Made by a program: the position numbers and the translations under genes
The notes under the pieces: generated by a model
The model's input: the letters and a program-made list of their open reading frames with translations, nothing else
What the model was told of the DNA's origin: nothing
The model's database searches: none
Shown here: positions 1 through 5,172 of the stretch, piece by piece
Layout: every line of letters begins with the position of its first letter
Numbering within the stretch: the stretch's first letter is position 1
DNA from: Candidatus Scatomorpha stercoravium
GTDB lineage: Bacteria; Bacillota; Clostridia; Oscillospirales; Oscillospiraceae
Direction of reading: 5' to 3'
Length of the DNA stretch: 5,172 bases
Assembly (NCBI GenBank): GCA_018716005.1
Contig: DVKN01000058.1
Coordinates: 1-5,172, forward strand

Positions 1-21
1 GCGACCCCTCCCTCCGGGCGG

Positions 22-58
22 AAAAAACCCCGGAACATTTGGGTGGTCAGTCGGGGTT
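22..58 (-). terminator. Rho-independent terminator, minus strand
   Basis: Read on the minus strand, a 7-bp stem AACCCCG / CGGGGTT (plus positions 52-58 and 26-32) encloses a 19-base loop. The stem runs directly into a T tract formed by the complement of A22-A27. This is the layout of an intrinsic terminator for leftward transcription. It could end a long transcript of the helicase-transporter pair running about 460 bases past the transporter stop, or a separate leftward RNA from the 60-320 region. The loop is longer than usual and the stem is moderate, so the call is not certain. On the plus strand no T tract follows the stem. Confidence 0.5.
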
Positions 59-59
59 G

Positions 60-330
60 GATGCGGAGCCGGGCCGCCTTGAGGTGAAATCGGCGGCTGC
101 ACAAAGCGCGCACTTACGGCTCAGGCGACCGGCGTAATGCTGCCGCCCCGCGTCCTACGGGCGGCTGTTGGGAGGTCGGGCAACGTTGTCGTGGCCGGGC
201 GCACTAATTCGCGCGCCCTACCGAAGTTACTGCAAACTTTCTGGCGGCTAACCGGGGTGGTGCGAGTCCTCGCCGCCGCGGTGCGGCGGCATTGGACTGG
301 CGGCGTGGGGGCTGCTGCGTGAATTATGGG
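60..330. other. Gene-poor stretch with dense inverted repeats; possible structured RNA
   Basis: I see no supportable protein gene here. The stretch holds several inverted repeats: GCCGCC/GGCGGC (73-78 with 92-97), TTACG/CGTAA (114-118 with 133-137), GCCGCCC/GGGCGGC (142-148 with 159-165), GGGCGC/GCGCCC (197-202 with 213-218), and GCCGCCGC/GCGGCGGC with a 3-base loop (272-279 with 283-290). The last is extended by AGTCC/GGACT (265-269 with 294-298) across a small internal loop. This could be a non-coding RNA or a long structured leader. A leftward RNA is favoured by the terminator at 22-58 and a CATAAT -10-like box at 328-323 on the minus strand, but no good -35 accompanies that box. I looked for hallmarks of RNase P RNA, tmRNA, SRP RNA, 5S rRNA, tRNA, T-box and common riboswitches and recognised none. 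High GC raises the chance of fortuitous stems. Confidence 0.3.
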
Positions 331-355
331 GCGGGGCGCGGGGAAGACTTACGGC

Positions 356-363
356 GGAGGTGA
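356..363 (+). promoter_or_regulatory. Strong Shine-Dalgarno for the small ORF at 369
   Basis: GGAGGTGA, followed by a further T, is complementary over nine bases to the 3' end of 16S rRNA. It sits five bases before the ATG (eight from the GGAGG core). This is the main reason for accepting the short downstream reading frame as a gene and for choosing its start. Confidence 0.7.
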
Positions 364-368
364 TTCAT

Positions 369-524
369 ATGCCGAAGCGCAAACGCAGGCGCATGGACGC
401 GCTCTCGCTTGACAGGGAGCAGCGGCTGTGCGCGGAGTTCGACTCCACGGGGCTGCACAGCGAAGGGAAGCTTGACCCGAAGCGCGTCGTCGTGGACGAC
501 TGCCCGGAGGAGCACATCATGTGA
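369..524 (+). CDS. Small hypothetical protein, 51 aa, basic N-terminus and acidic C-terminus
   Basis: This short frame of 51 codons starts with ATG behind a near-perfect Shine-Dalgarno. I do not recognise the protein and assign no function. It opens with a strongly basic segment (KRKRRR at residues 3-8) and has a mixed-charge middle. It ends in an acidic stretch (VVVDDCPEEHIM, residues 40-51). It has two cysteines (C21, C45), no hydrophobic segment and no signal peptide, so it should be soluble and cytoplasmic. The basic head could bind nucleic acid, but that is a guess. Codons are GC-ending, like those of the neighbouring genes. The last eight bases overlap the end of the convergent transporter gene, so any terminator for this gene must lie inside that gene; none is evident. 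The main doubt is its length; the ribosome-binding site is the strongest support. Confidence 0.6.
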   Translation: MPKRKRRRMDALSLDREQRLCAEFDSTGLHSEGKLDPKRVVVDDCPEEHIM

Positions 525-1401
525 GCGCCCTTTTGCGGCGGAGGAATTCGAGCTTCGTCTCGCTTATGAGCACGGCGGCGAAGATAAGCGCGAAGCCCGC
601 GAACTCGCGCACGGTGAGTTGCTCGTGGTAGAAGACGACGGAGATGAGCGTCCCGAACACGCTCTCGAGCGTGAGCAGGATGGACGAGGTCTGGGGCGAG
701 GTGTACTTCTGCCCGGTGGTCTGGAGGAGATAGCAGACGCCGGTGCACATGACGCACAGGTAGGCTATCGAGAGCCAGCTCGAGCCCGGGATGGACTGCG
801 GGAAGGGCGCGGAGAACGGGGCGGTCAGCCAGCAGAGTGCGGCCGCCACGGCGAATTGCAGCGCCGTCAGCACCCCGACGGGATAGCGCTCCACCGCGCG
901 GGAGGTGAAGATAATGTGCAGCGCGTAGAAGAGCCCGCAGCACATCGTGAGCGCCTCGCCCGCGCCGACGGAGAAGTCCCCCGAGAGCGAGACGAGGGCC
1001 ATGCCGGCGAGGCAGACGCCGGCGGCCAGCAGGTTCCAGCCGTCGGGCCTGCGGCGGGAAAAGGCCCAGTGCAGGAAGGGCACAATCACGCAGTAGGTCG
1101 CCGTGAGGAAGGCGTTCTTCCCCGGCGTGGTCTGCTCGAGGCCGAAGGTCTGGAGCGTGTAGGCCGCGTAGAGCGCGAGGCCCATGAGCGCGCCGGATTT
1201 CAGGCAGCCGCGGTCTATCCGTCGCAGCTGCGGCAGTATCGGCAGGCCCAGGAGCAGCGCCGCGCCCGTGAAGCGTATCGCCAGCACCCAGAGCGTGGGC
1301 ACGGTGTCCAGCGTCGTCTTGAGCACGACGAAGCTCGAGCCCCAGAGAAGCGTCGCGCCGATGAGGCAGGCGCGGCCGAGGAGGGCTTTTTTCGAATCCA
1401 T
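517..1401 (-). CDS. EamA/DMT-family transporter (294 aa)
   Basis: This is a predicted inner-membrane permease of the drug/metabolite transporter superfamily. Such proteins typically export amino acids, metabolites or drugs; the substrate cannot be read from sequence. The 294 residues are the usual size for the ten-helix, two-EamA-repeat architecture. The first repeat starts with a helix containing GATLLWGSSF (residues 15-24), and a later helix carries GKNAFLTATY. The second repeat ends with the typical LLTLESVFGTLIS segment, then YHEQLT and the final helix GFALIFAAVLISE. The C-terminus is a short basic cytoplasmic tail (FLRRKRALT). The start is the ATG whose A overlaps the last base of the helicase stop (TGATG), with GGAGAAG five bases before it. 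A longer in-frame reading from 1650 only traverses helicase coding sequence and is rejected. The overlap suggests translational coupling with the helicase. The tail runs against the convergent small ORF. Confidence 0.93.
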   Translation of the reverse strand: MDSKKALLGRACLIGATLLWGSSFVVLKTTLDTVPTLWVLAIRFTGAALLLGLPILPQLRRIDRGCLKSGALMGLALYAAYTLQTFGLEQTTPGKNAFLTATYCVIVPFLHWAFSRRRPDGWNLLAAGVCLAGMALVSLSGDFSVGAGEALTMCCGLFYALHIIFTSRAVERYPVGVLTALQFAVAAALCWLTAPFSAPFPQSIPGSSWLSIAYLCVMCTGVCYLLQTTGQKYTSPQTSSILLTLESVFGTLISVVFYHEQLTVREFAGFALIFAAVLISETKLEFLRRKRALT

Positions 1402-3755
1402 CACAGCTTCTCCATGTGCTGCGCCGCGGCGCGGAGCATGAGGCGCTTCGTCCCGGCCTCGGCGAAGTTTATCTCTATGAGCGCGTCGCCGCCCATGGGC
1501 GTGAGCTTGGTTATCTCGCCCTCGCCGAAGGCGCGGTGGCGCACGCGGTCGCCGGCGGCGAACTGCGCGGCGGCGCTCTTGGGCTGGGCCGCGGGGGGCG
1601 CGGCGGCGTGCTTCCTGGGCTCGGGCGGGAGGCGCTTGCGCGGATGCCACTCGCGCTGCTTCTCGGGCGTGAAGCCGCTGCGCTCGAGGTCGCCGGCGGG
1701 TATCTCGTCGACGAAGCGGCTGGGCTTATTCATGGCTGTGCGGCCGAAAATCATGCGCTGCCTCGCACAGGTGAGGTACAGCACCTCGCGCGCGCGGGTG
1801 AGCGCGACGTAGCAGAGGCGGCGCTCCTCCTCGAGCTCGTCCGGCTCGCCTATGGCGCGGACGCCGGGGAAGATGCCCTCCTCCATGCCCACGACGAACA
1901 CGGCGGGGAACTCGAGGCCCTTCGCCGAGTGCATGGTCATCATCACGACGCAGTCGGCGTCGGCGCTGTAGCTGTCGAGGTCGGTGTAGAGCGCGACCTC
2001 GTCGAGGAAGCCGGAGAGGGACTCGTCGCCGGTGTCCTTCATGTAGCCGATTATGTTCGTCTTCAGCTCGGCGATGTTCTCGAGGCGGGCGGCGTTCTCG
2101 TCCCCGCCCTTGTCGCGCAGGGCCTTCTCGTAGCCCGTGAGCTCGAGCACGGAGTCGTAGAGCTGGTCGACGGGGAGCTCGGCGGCGAGGGAGCGCAGCG
2201 AGTCGATGAGCGCGGCGAACTGCTCGAGCTTCGCCGAGGCGCGCTTGAGCTCCTCGTATTCGCCCGCGTGGGCGGCAATCTCGTAGAGGCTCCTGCCCTG
2301 CTCGGAGGCGAGGCGGCGGGCCGCCTCCACGGTGTGCGCGCCTATGCCGCGCTGGGGCGTGTTGATTATCCGCGCGAGGCGCAGGTCGTCGGCCGGGGAG
2401 AGGATGACGGTCAGGTACGCGAGCATATCCTTTATCTCCGCGCGGTCGAAGAAGCGCATTCCGCCGACGACGCGGTAGGGGATGCCGTTGCGCTTGAAGG
2501 CGAACTCGAGCCGGTTCGACTGCGCGTTCATGCGGTAGAGCACGGCGCAGTCGCGGAAATTGCCGCCCGCGCCGCGGCGCGCGAGGATGTGCGCGGCGAC
2601 GAACTGGGCCTCGTCGTCCTCGTTCATGGCCGTGTAGAGCGTGAGCTTTTCGCCCGCGCCCGCGTCCGTCCAGAGGGTCTTGCCCTTGCGGGCGGTGTTG
2701 TTTGCAATGACGGCGTTCGCGGCGGAGAGGATATGGCCCGTGGAGCGGTAGTTCTGCTCGAGGCGTATCGTCCGGCAGCCCTTGTACTGCTTCTCGAAGG
2801 AGAGGATGTTCTCTATCGTCGCGCCGCGGAACTTGTAGATGCTCTGGTCGTCGTCGCCGACGACGCAGATGTTCCCGTGCCCTCCGGCGAGGAGGCTCGC
2901 GAGCAGGTACTGGAGGTTGTTGGTGTCCTGATACTCGTCAATAAGTACATATTTAAACTGCCTCTGGTAGTGCTCGCGGACGTCGGCGTGCTCCTTCAGG
3001 AGCCGCACGGTGTTGTACAGCAGGTCGTCGAAGTCCATCGCCCCGGCGGCGAAGAGCCTCGCGGCGTAGCTCTTGTATATCTCGCAGAGCTTGCGCTGCC
3101 TGGGGTCGGCGCTCTGGCCGTATTTGGCGGCGTACTGCTCGGGGCTCATGAGCCCGTCGCGCGCGCGGTCGATGACGGCGAGCATGCTGCGCGGGGGATA
3201 GACCTTCTCGTCGAGATCGAGCTCGCGCAGCACGGTCTTCATGACCGAGAGCTGGTCGGCGCTGTCGTAGATGGTGAAGCTCCTGGGGTAGCCGAGCCTG
3301 TCCGCGTCGCGGCGCAGTATGCGCACGCAGGCCGAGTGGAAGGTGCGGGCCCAGATGTCCTCCGCGGCGGGGCCGAGCATGGCCTCGAGACGGCTCTTGA
3401 GCTCGTCGGCGGCCTTGTTCGTGAAGGTGATGGCGAGTATGCGCCAGGGCTCTACGGGCTCGAGCGCGGCGAGGCGGCGCGCCTCGTCCGAGGGCCCGGC
3501 CTCGAGCACGGCGAGGTCCGCCTCCGAAGCGCCCGCGGGAAGCTCGTCCGAGTCCGACGCGCGGCCGTAGCGCAGCAGGTTTGCCACGCGGTTGATGAGG
3601 ACGGTGGTCTTCCCGCTGCCTGCCCCGGCGAGAATGAGCAGCGGCCCCTCCGTGGCCAGCACAGCCTCGCGCTGCATGGGGTTCAGCTTGCGGAAATCGT
3701 CCTCAATTATCCTCCGCCTTGCGGCGATGTATCTCTCTTTGAAGTCGTTTTTCAT
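1401..3755 (-). CDS. pcrA: ATP-dependent 3'-5' DNA helicase, UvrD/PcrA type (784 aa)
   Basis: This superfamily 1A helicase uses ATP to translocate on single-stranded DNA and unwind duplexes. PcrA/UvrD proteins act in nucleotide excision repair, in clearing stalled forks and RecA filaments, and in rolling-circle replication. All motifs are present: Q motif LNPMQREAV (24-32), Walker A AGAGSGKT (43-50), Ia AITFTNKAADE (108-118), TFHSA (138-142), Walker B VLIDEYQDTN (270-279), III VVGDDDQSIYKFRGA (298-312), IV LEQNYRST (332-339), V TMHSAKGLEF (607-616) and VI EERRLCYVALTRAR (643-656). A flexible Ala/Pro-rich linker (about 700-732) leads to a small C-terminal Tudor-like domain (GDRVRHRAFGEGEI from 735), typical of PcrA. 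Two lineage features stand out: about 23 residues before the Q motif, and an acidic/alanine-rich insertion of roughly 40 residues (65-104) between motifs I and Ia. The start has only a weak upstream AGG, but the charged N-terminal segment resembles what I recall of Clostridial relatives. No key residue is missing and the gene appears intact. Confidence 0.96.
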   Translation of the reverse strand: MKNDFKERYIAARRRIIEDDFRKLNPMQREAVLATEGPLLILAGAGSGKTTVLINRVANLLRYGRASDSDELPAGASEADLAVLEAGPSDEARRLAALEPVEPWRILAITFTNKAADELKSRLEAMLGPAAEDIWARTFHSACVRILRRDADRLGYPRSFTIYDSADQLSVMKTVLRELDLDEKVYPPRSMLAVIDRARDGLMSPEQYAAKYGQSADPRQRKLCEIYKSYAARLFAAGAMDFDDLLYNTVRLLKEHADVREHYQRQFKYVLIDEYQDTNNLQYLLASLLAGGHGNICVVGDDDQSIYKFRGATIENILSFEKQYKGCRTIRLEQNYRSTGHILSAANAVIANNTARKGKTLWTDAGAGEKLTLYTAMNEDDEAQFVAAHILARRGAGGNFRDCAVLYRMNAQSNRLEFAFKRNGIPYRVVGGMRFFDRAEIKDMLAYLTVILSPADDLRLARIINTPQRGIGAHTVEAARRLASEQGRSLYEIAAHAGEYEELKRASAKLEQFAALIDSLRSLAAELPVDQLYDSVLELTGYEKALRDKGGDENAARLENIAELKTNIIGYMKDTGDESLSGFLDEVALYTDLDSYSADADCVVMMTMHSAKGLEFPAVFVVGMEEGIFPGVRAIGEPDELEEERRLCYVALTRAREVLYLTCARQRMIFGRTAMNKPSRFVDEIPAGDLERSGFTPEKQREWHPRKRLPPEPRKHAAAPPAAQPKSAAAQFAAGDRVRHRAFGEGEITKLTPMGGDALIEINFAEAGTKRLMLRAAAQHMEKL

Positions 3756-3763
3756 AGCGGCCT

Positions 3764-3806
3764 ATTTTACCACATCAAGCCCCCATAAGCAAGGCGCGAA
3801 ATAATA
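3764..3806 (-). promoter_or_regulatory. Candidate promoters for the helicase-transporter pair
   Basis: Two overlapping minus-strand possibilities are visible. The first is TTGCTT (3792-3787), a 17-base spacer, and TAAAAT (3769-3764). It would start transcription almost at the ATG (3755), giving a nearly leaderless message. That agrees with the weak Shine-Dalgarno. The second has TATTAT (3806-3801) as the -10, which would give a leader of about 40 bases but has only a poor -35. Which one is used cannot be decided from sequence. Confidence 0.3.
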
Positions 3807-3850
3807 TCCCCATGCGGAAAATTTTCTTGCGATACTATGCAGCCAGCTAA

Positions 3851-3879
3851 TTGAAAAATGTGCCGGGGGGGGGTAAATT
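3851..3879 (+). promoter_or_regulatory. Sigma-70-type promoter with a G9 tract in its spacer
   Basis: The -35 box TTGAAA (3851-3856, five of six consensus bases) and the -10 box TAAATT (3874-3879, four of six) are separated by exactly 17 bases, the optimum spacing. Nine consecutive G (3865-3873) fill the second half of the spacer and abut the -10 box. Transcription would start near 3886, about 15 bases before the ribosome-binding site of the surface-protein gene. Gain or loss of a G would change the spacer to 18 or 16 bases and so alter promoter strength, which is the mechanism of phase-variable promoters in other bacteria. Function here is inferred. Confidence 0.5.
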
Positions 3880-3898
3880 TTGGGTATTAGGTTCCATA

Positions 3899-3906
3899 AG
3901 GGAGGG
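3899..3906 (+). promoter_or_regulatory. Shine-Dalgarno of the surface-protein gene
   Basis: AGGGAGGG lies five bases upstream of the ATG at 3912. It fixes that start, which also gives a complete signal peptide. Confidence 0.7.
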
Positions 3907-3911
3907 TTATC

Positions 3912-4343
3912 ATGAAAAAGAATAAGTTATGGTTCCTTTTAGCGCTGTTAATATGTATGGCAGTGCTGTGCACCGCCGCGGCGGCCGCCGACGGCGAAGA
4001 GTCAACAGGCGTCACCGCGCTCTGGCTCGGCTCGAAGGATTTGAAAGAAGGCGGGTACTGGGAGATTGGTATTCCCGATCTGTCAGGCAGTTCAGAAGTA
4101 ACCAGCGTATCTTCCGATGATAGCTGGAACGTCCACTACGACCCGGCGGAAAATACGCTCACGCTGAGAGATGCGGACTTTACTGGCAGCTGTATGGATG
4201 CCGACGGGCTTTCCGCAAGTCAATCTACTGCGGCGCTGTTTGTCGATGGAGATTTGAGCATCAATATCATCGGAATCAACAGCATTGCCAGTAACTATTT
4301 TTATGGTGACTATTGTCTTATGGAATTAGTGCTTCTAAAATAG
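3912..4343 (+). CDS. Secreted repeat protein, N-terminal part before a frame disruption
   Basis: The first 143 codons encode the start of an exported protein. A classical Sec signal peptide is present: basic KKNK, a hydrophobic core (about 6-20), then an alanine run with likely cleavage after A26 (AAA before DGEE). C20 is not in a proper lipobox, so a lipoprotein is unlikely. The mature start has LWLGSKDLKEGGYWE (37-51) and WNVHYDPAENTLTLRDA (72-88). Next comes ALFVDGDLSINIIGINSI (108-125). This pattern of 'YDP..NTLTL..A' followed by 'DGdL.I...G.N.I' recurs at the N-terminus of Clostridial surface proteins with beta-helix or carbohydrate-binding-like regions; that family link is recalled, not tested. 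The frame stops at TAG 4341-4343, but the homologous-looking sequence continues in the -1 frame, with the break between 4310 and 4340. The final seven codons (MELVLLK) are probably out of frame. This is one broken gene rather than a natural 143-residue protein. It is clearly less GC-rich than the genes to its left. Confidence 0.8.
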   Translation: MKKNKLWFLLALLICMAVLCTAAAAADGEESTGVTALWLGSKDLKEGGYWEIGIPDLSGSSEVTSVSSDDSWNVHYDPAENTLTLRDADFTGSCMDADGLSASQSTAALFVDGDLSINIIGINSIASNYFYGDYCLMELVLLK

Positions 4344-5172
4344 TCCTTCGCAATGATGCAAAGATTATAGGAATGGGAAAAACTCGCGGCATTGATGGTG
4401 CCATTGAAGCATACAATGATGCCGAGGTATACGGGTATGCCGGGGGAGCGGTGGGTTATCCGTCATCAATGGGATCTGGTATATCTGGCAACCTAAAGGT
4501 CAGCAATAACGCTAGGGTTTATGCTGGTAGCGGAACGGGTACAACTGGGAATGTTGGTATTAAACTCGATGGCAGCAACAAAAGGCTGGAGTTAAACGAC
4601 AACGGATACATAGAGGCGAAAGGAAGCTATGGTCTGTACGCGATAAAGAAAAATACCATAGTCGTAAACGGCGGCAAGCTGGAGTGTACGGGAGGGGACT
4701 GCGGTATTTGGCTGGAGTATAATACTGGTTATGCTGCAAATATGTCCGTGCACGGCGGTGAAGTTGTTGCTAATGGCGATACGTATGGCTTCTACGGTGA
4801 CAGCTATTCCAGCCTGCTGATCGACGGCGGAAAGGTTGAAATAACGGGCGGCGAATATGGCGTTTATCAATATTCCACTAGCAGCAAAGTGGAAATAAAC
4901 GCGGACAACGGAGGCGGACACGTAATAGTCTCCGGAGAAAGCGGCGCATTCAGCAGAACACCCACGGTCAGCCAGTACTACGACTACGAATGGCGCACAG
5001 ATGAGGGCGGCGCCTTTACGCCGGCATCCACCACGCCCTACAGCTGGAATTCCAGCCAGACCTACGTCGAAATACGGCCTGTGACGGCTGGCGAAACCTA
5101 CGTCGATATCACCGGCGCGAGCGTCGCTGTTGCTGAGGGCGACTACACCTATACCGGCAAGGCCATCGAGCC
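4310..5172 (+). CDS. Secreted beta-helix-like repeat protein, continuation in the -1 frame; partial
   Basis: This frame is open from 4310 (after TGA 4307-4309) to the window end and continues beyond it. It has no credible start of its own: ATG 4373 lacks a spaced ribosome-binding site. It reads naturally as the continuation of the gene starting at 3912, resuming with YGISASKIVLRNDAKIIG. The body is a ladder of short beta-strand repeats of about 24 residues: LELNDNGYIEAKG-SYGLY (4586), IVVNGGKLECTGGDCGIW (4658, 28 residues), MSVHGGEVVANGDTYGFY (4742) and LLIDGGKVEITGGEYGVY (4814). Looser copies lie on either side. The pattern hydrophobic-x-hydrophobic, then GG, then a second strand, then YG-aromatic suggests a right-handed beta-helix. 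Aromatic-rich sequence follows (SQYYDYEWRTDEGG). At the edge VAVAEGDYTYTGKAIE begins an Ig-like repeat module common in Firmicute surface proteins. Likely role: cell-surface adhesion or glycan binding (inference). A cell-wall anchor, if any, lies outside the window. Confidence 0.8.
4586..4885 (+). repeat. Four tandem ~24-residue protein repeats (beta-helix coils)
   Basis: In the -1 frame, units begin at 4586, 4658, 4742 and 4814, with lengths of 24, 28, 24 and 24 codons. Each has the pattern of a short strand, a turn (GG in three of four), a second strand and YG or CG plus a hydrophobic or aromatic residue. The nucleotide sequences are diverged, so this is an old structural repeat rather than a recent tandem duplication. 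Confidence 0.6.

Noticed and set aside
3..137. Frame open from the window edge to TAA 135-137, possibly the C-terminal 44 residues of an upstream gene, with TAATG leading into the frame at 137
   Set aside because: The translation (DPSLRAEKTPEHLGGQ...) resembles nothing I recognise and runs through the minus-strand terminator. In GC-rich DNA an open frame this short is expected by chance. It cannot be excluded without upstream sequence.
137..322. 61-codon plus-strand frame in the hairpin-rich region
   Set aside because: No convincing ribosome-binding site, codons such as cta and tta that the helicase gene rarely uses, and a low-complexity Arg/Ala/Val translation. The frame covers the inverted repeats that give its sequence.
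1402..1650. N-terminal extension of the transporter frame up to 1650
   Set aside because: The extra 83 residues are Arg/Ala/Pro-rich and lie entirely in helicase coding sequence. The ATG at 1401 has a ribosome-binding site and gives the family's normal length.
409..1812. Long plus-strand frame opposite the transporter and the helicase 3' end
   Set aside because: It is antisense to two clearly real genes. Its charged, low-complexity translation is the usual shadow of GC-rich codons.
1416..3788. 790-codon plus-strand frame opposite the helicase
   Set aside because: It is an antisense shadow: the minus strand carries every superfamily 1 helicase motif, while this frame is Val/Glu/Ala-rich without domain features. 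Its length reflects the scarcity of stops in GC-rich DNA.
3973..3984. 12-base palindrome CCGCCGCGGCGG as an operator
   Set aside because: It lies inside the alanine codons of the signal peptide, where GCC/GCG runs make such palindromes by chance.
4298..4302. T5 run as the site of the frame change
   Set aside because: Entering the -1 frame here would meet TGA at 4307-4309 at once, so the break must lie further downstream.
4335..4343. Programmed -1 ribosomal frameshift at CTA AAA TAG
   Set aside because: There is no canonical X XXY YYZ heptamer and no obvious downstream stimulatory structure. Shifting there keeps out-of-frame-looking residues, so a simple indel near 4317-4321 fits better.
4592..4921. 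109-codon minus-strand frame inside the surface-protein gene
   Set aside because: It is opposite the coherent repeat-protein frame. No ribosome-binding site or family features were recognised.

Overview
The window looks like chromosomal DNA of a GC-rich member of the Clostridia (Bacillota), most like gut Oscillospirales. Three things point there. The UvrD/PcrA helicase carries an N-terminal extension and an insertion between motifs I and Ia that I associate with that group. The ribosome-binding sites match the anti-Shine-Dalgarno strongly (GGAGGTGAT, GGGAGGG). The last gene is a Sec-exported repeat protein ending in a YTYTGKAIE-type module common in Clostridial surface proteins. This placement is inference from recalled family features, with no search run.

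Layout. Positions 1-368 hold no convincing gene. They are dense in GC-rich inverted repeats and begin with a minus-strand intrinsic terminator at 22-58. A 51-residue basic/acidic small protein of unknown function follows on the plus strand (369-524), with an excellent ribosome-binding site. Its last 8 bases overlap the tail of a convergent minus-strand gene. That gene (517-1401) is a ten-helix EamA/DMT-family transporter. It lies directly downstream of a complete PcrA/UvrD-type DNA helicase (1401-3755, minus) with a one-base TGATG stop/start overlap, so the two are probably co-transcribed and translationally coupled. The intergenic region 3756-3911 is a divergent promoter region.

On the right, a plus-strand gene for a secreted, probably cell-surface, beta-helix-like protein starts at 3912 and runs off the window. 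A single-base frame disruption near 4310-4340 splits it: the first 143 codons are in one frame, and the rest of the protein continues in the -1 frame to the window end.

The most interesting signal is upstream of this surface gene. A good promoter (TTGAAA, 17 bp, TAAATT) has a run of nine G in its spacer, immediately next to the -10 box. This is the architecture of promoters that phase-vary by slipped-strand change of spacer length, as in Neisseria porA. With the frame break in the coding sequence, it suggests a surface protein whose expression may be switched or degenerating. Assembly error is the main alternative for both signals. The helicase and transporter look like ordinary housekeeping or accessory genes with no visible functional link to the surface protein.
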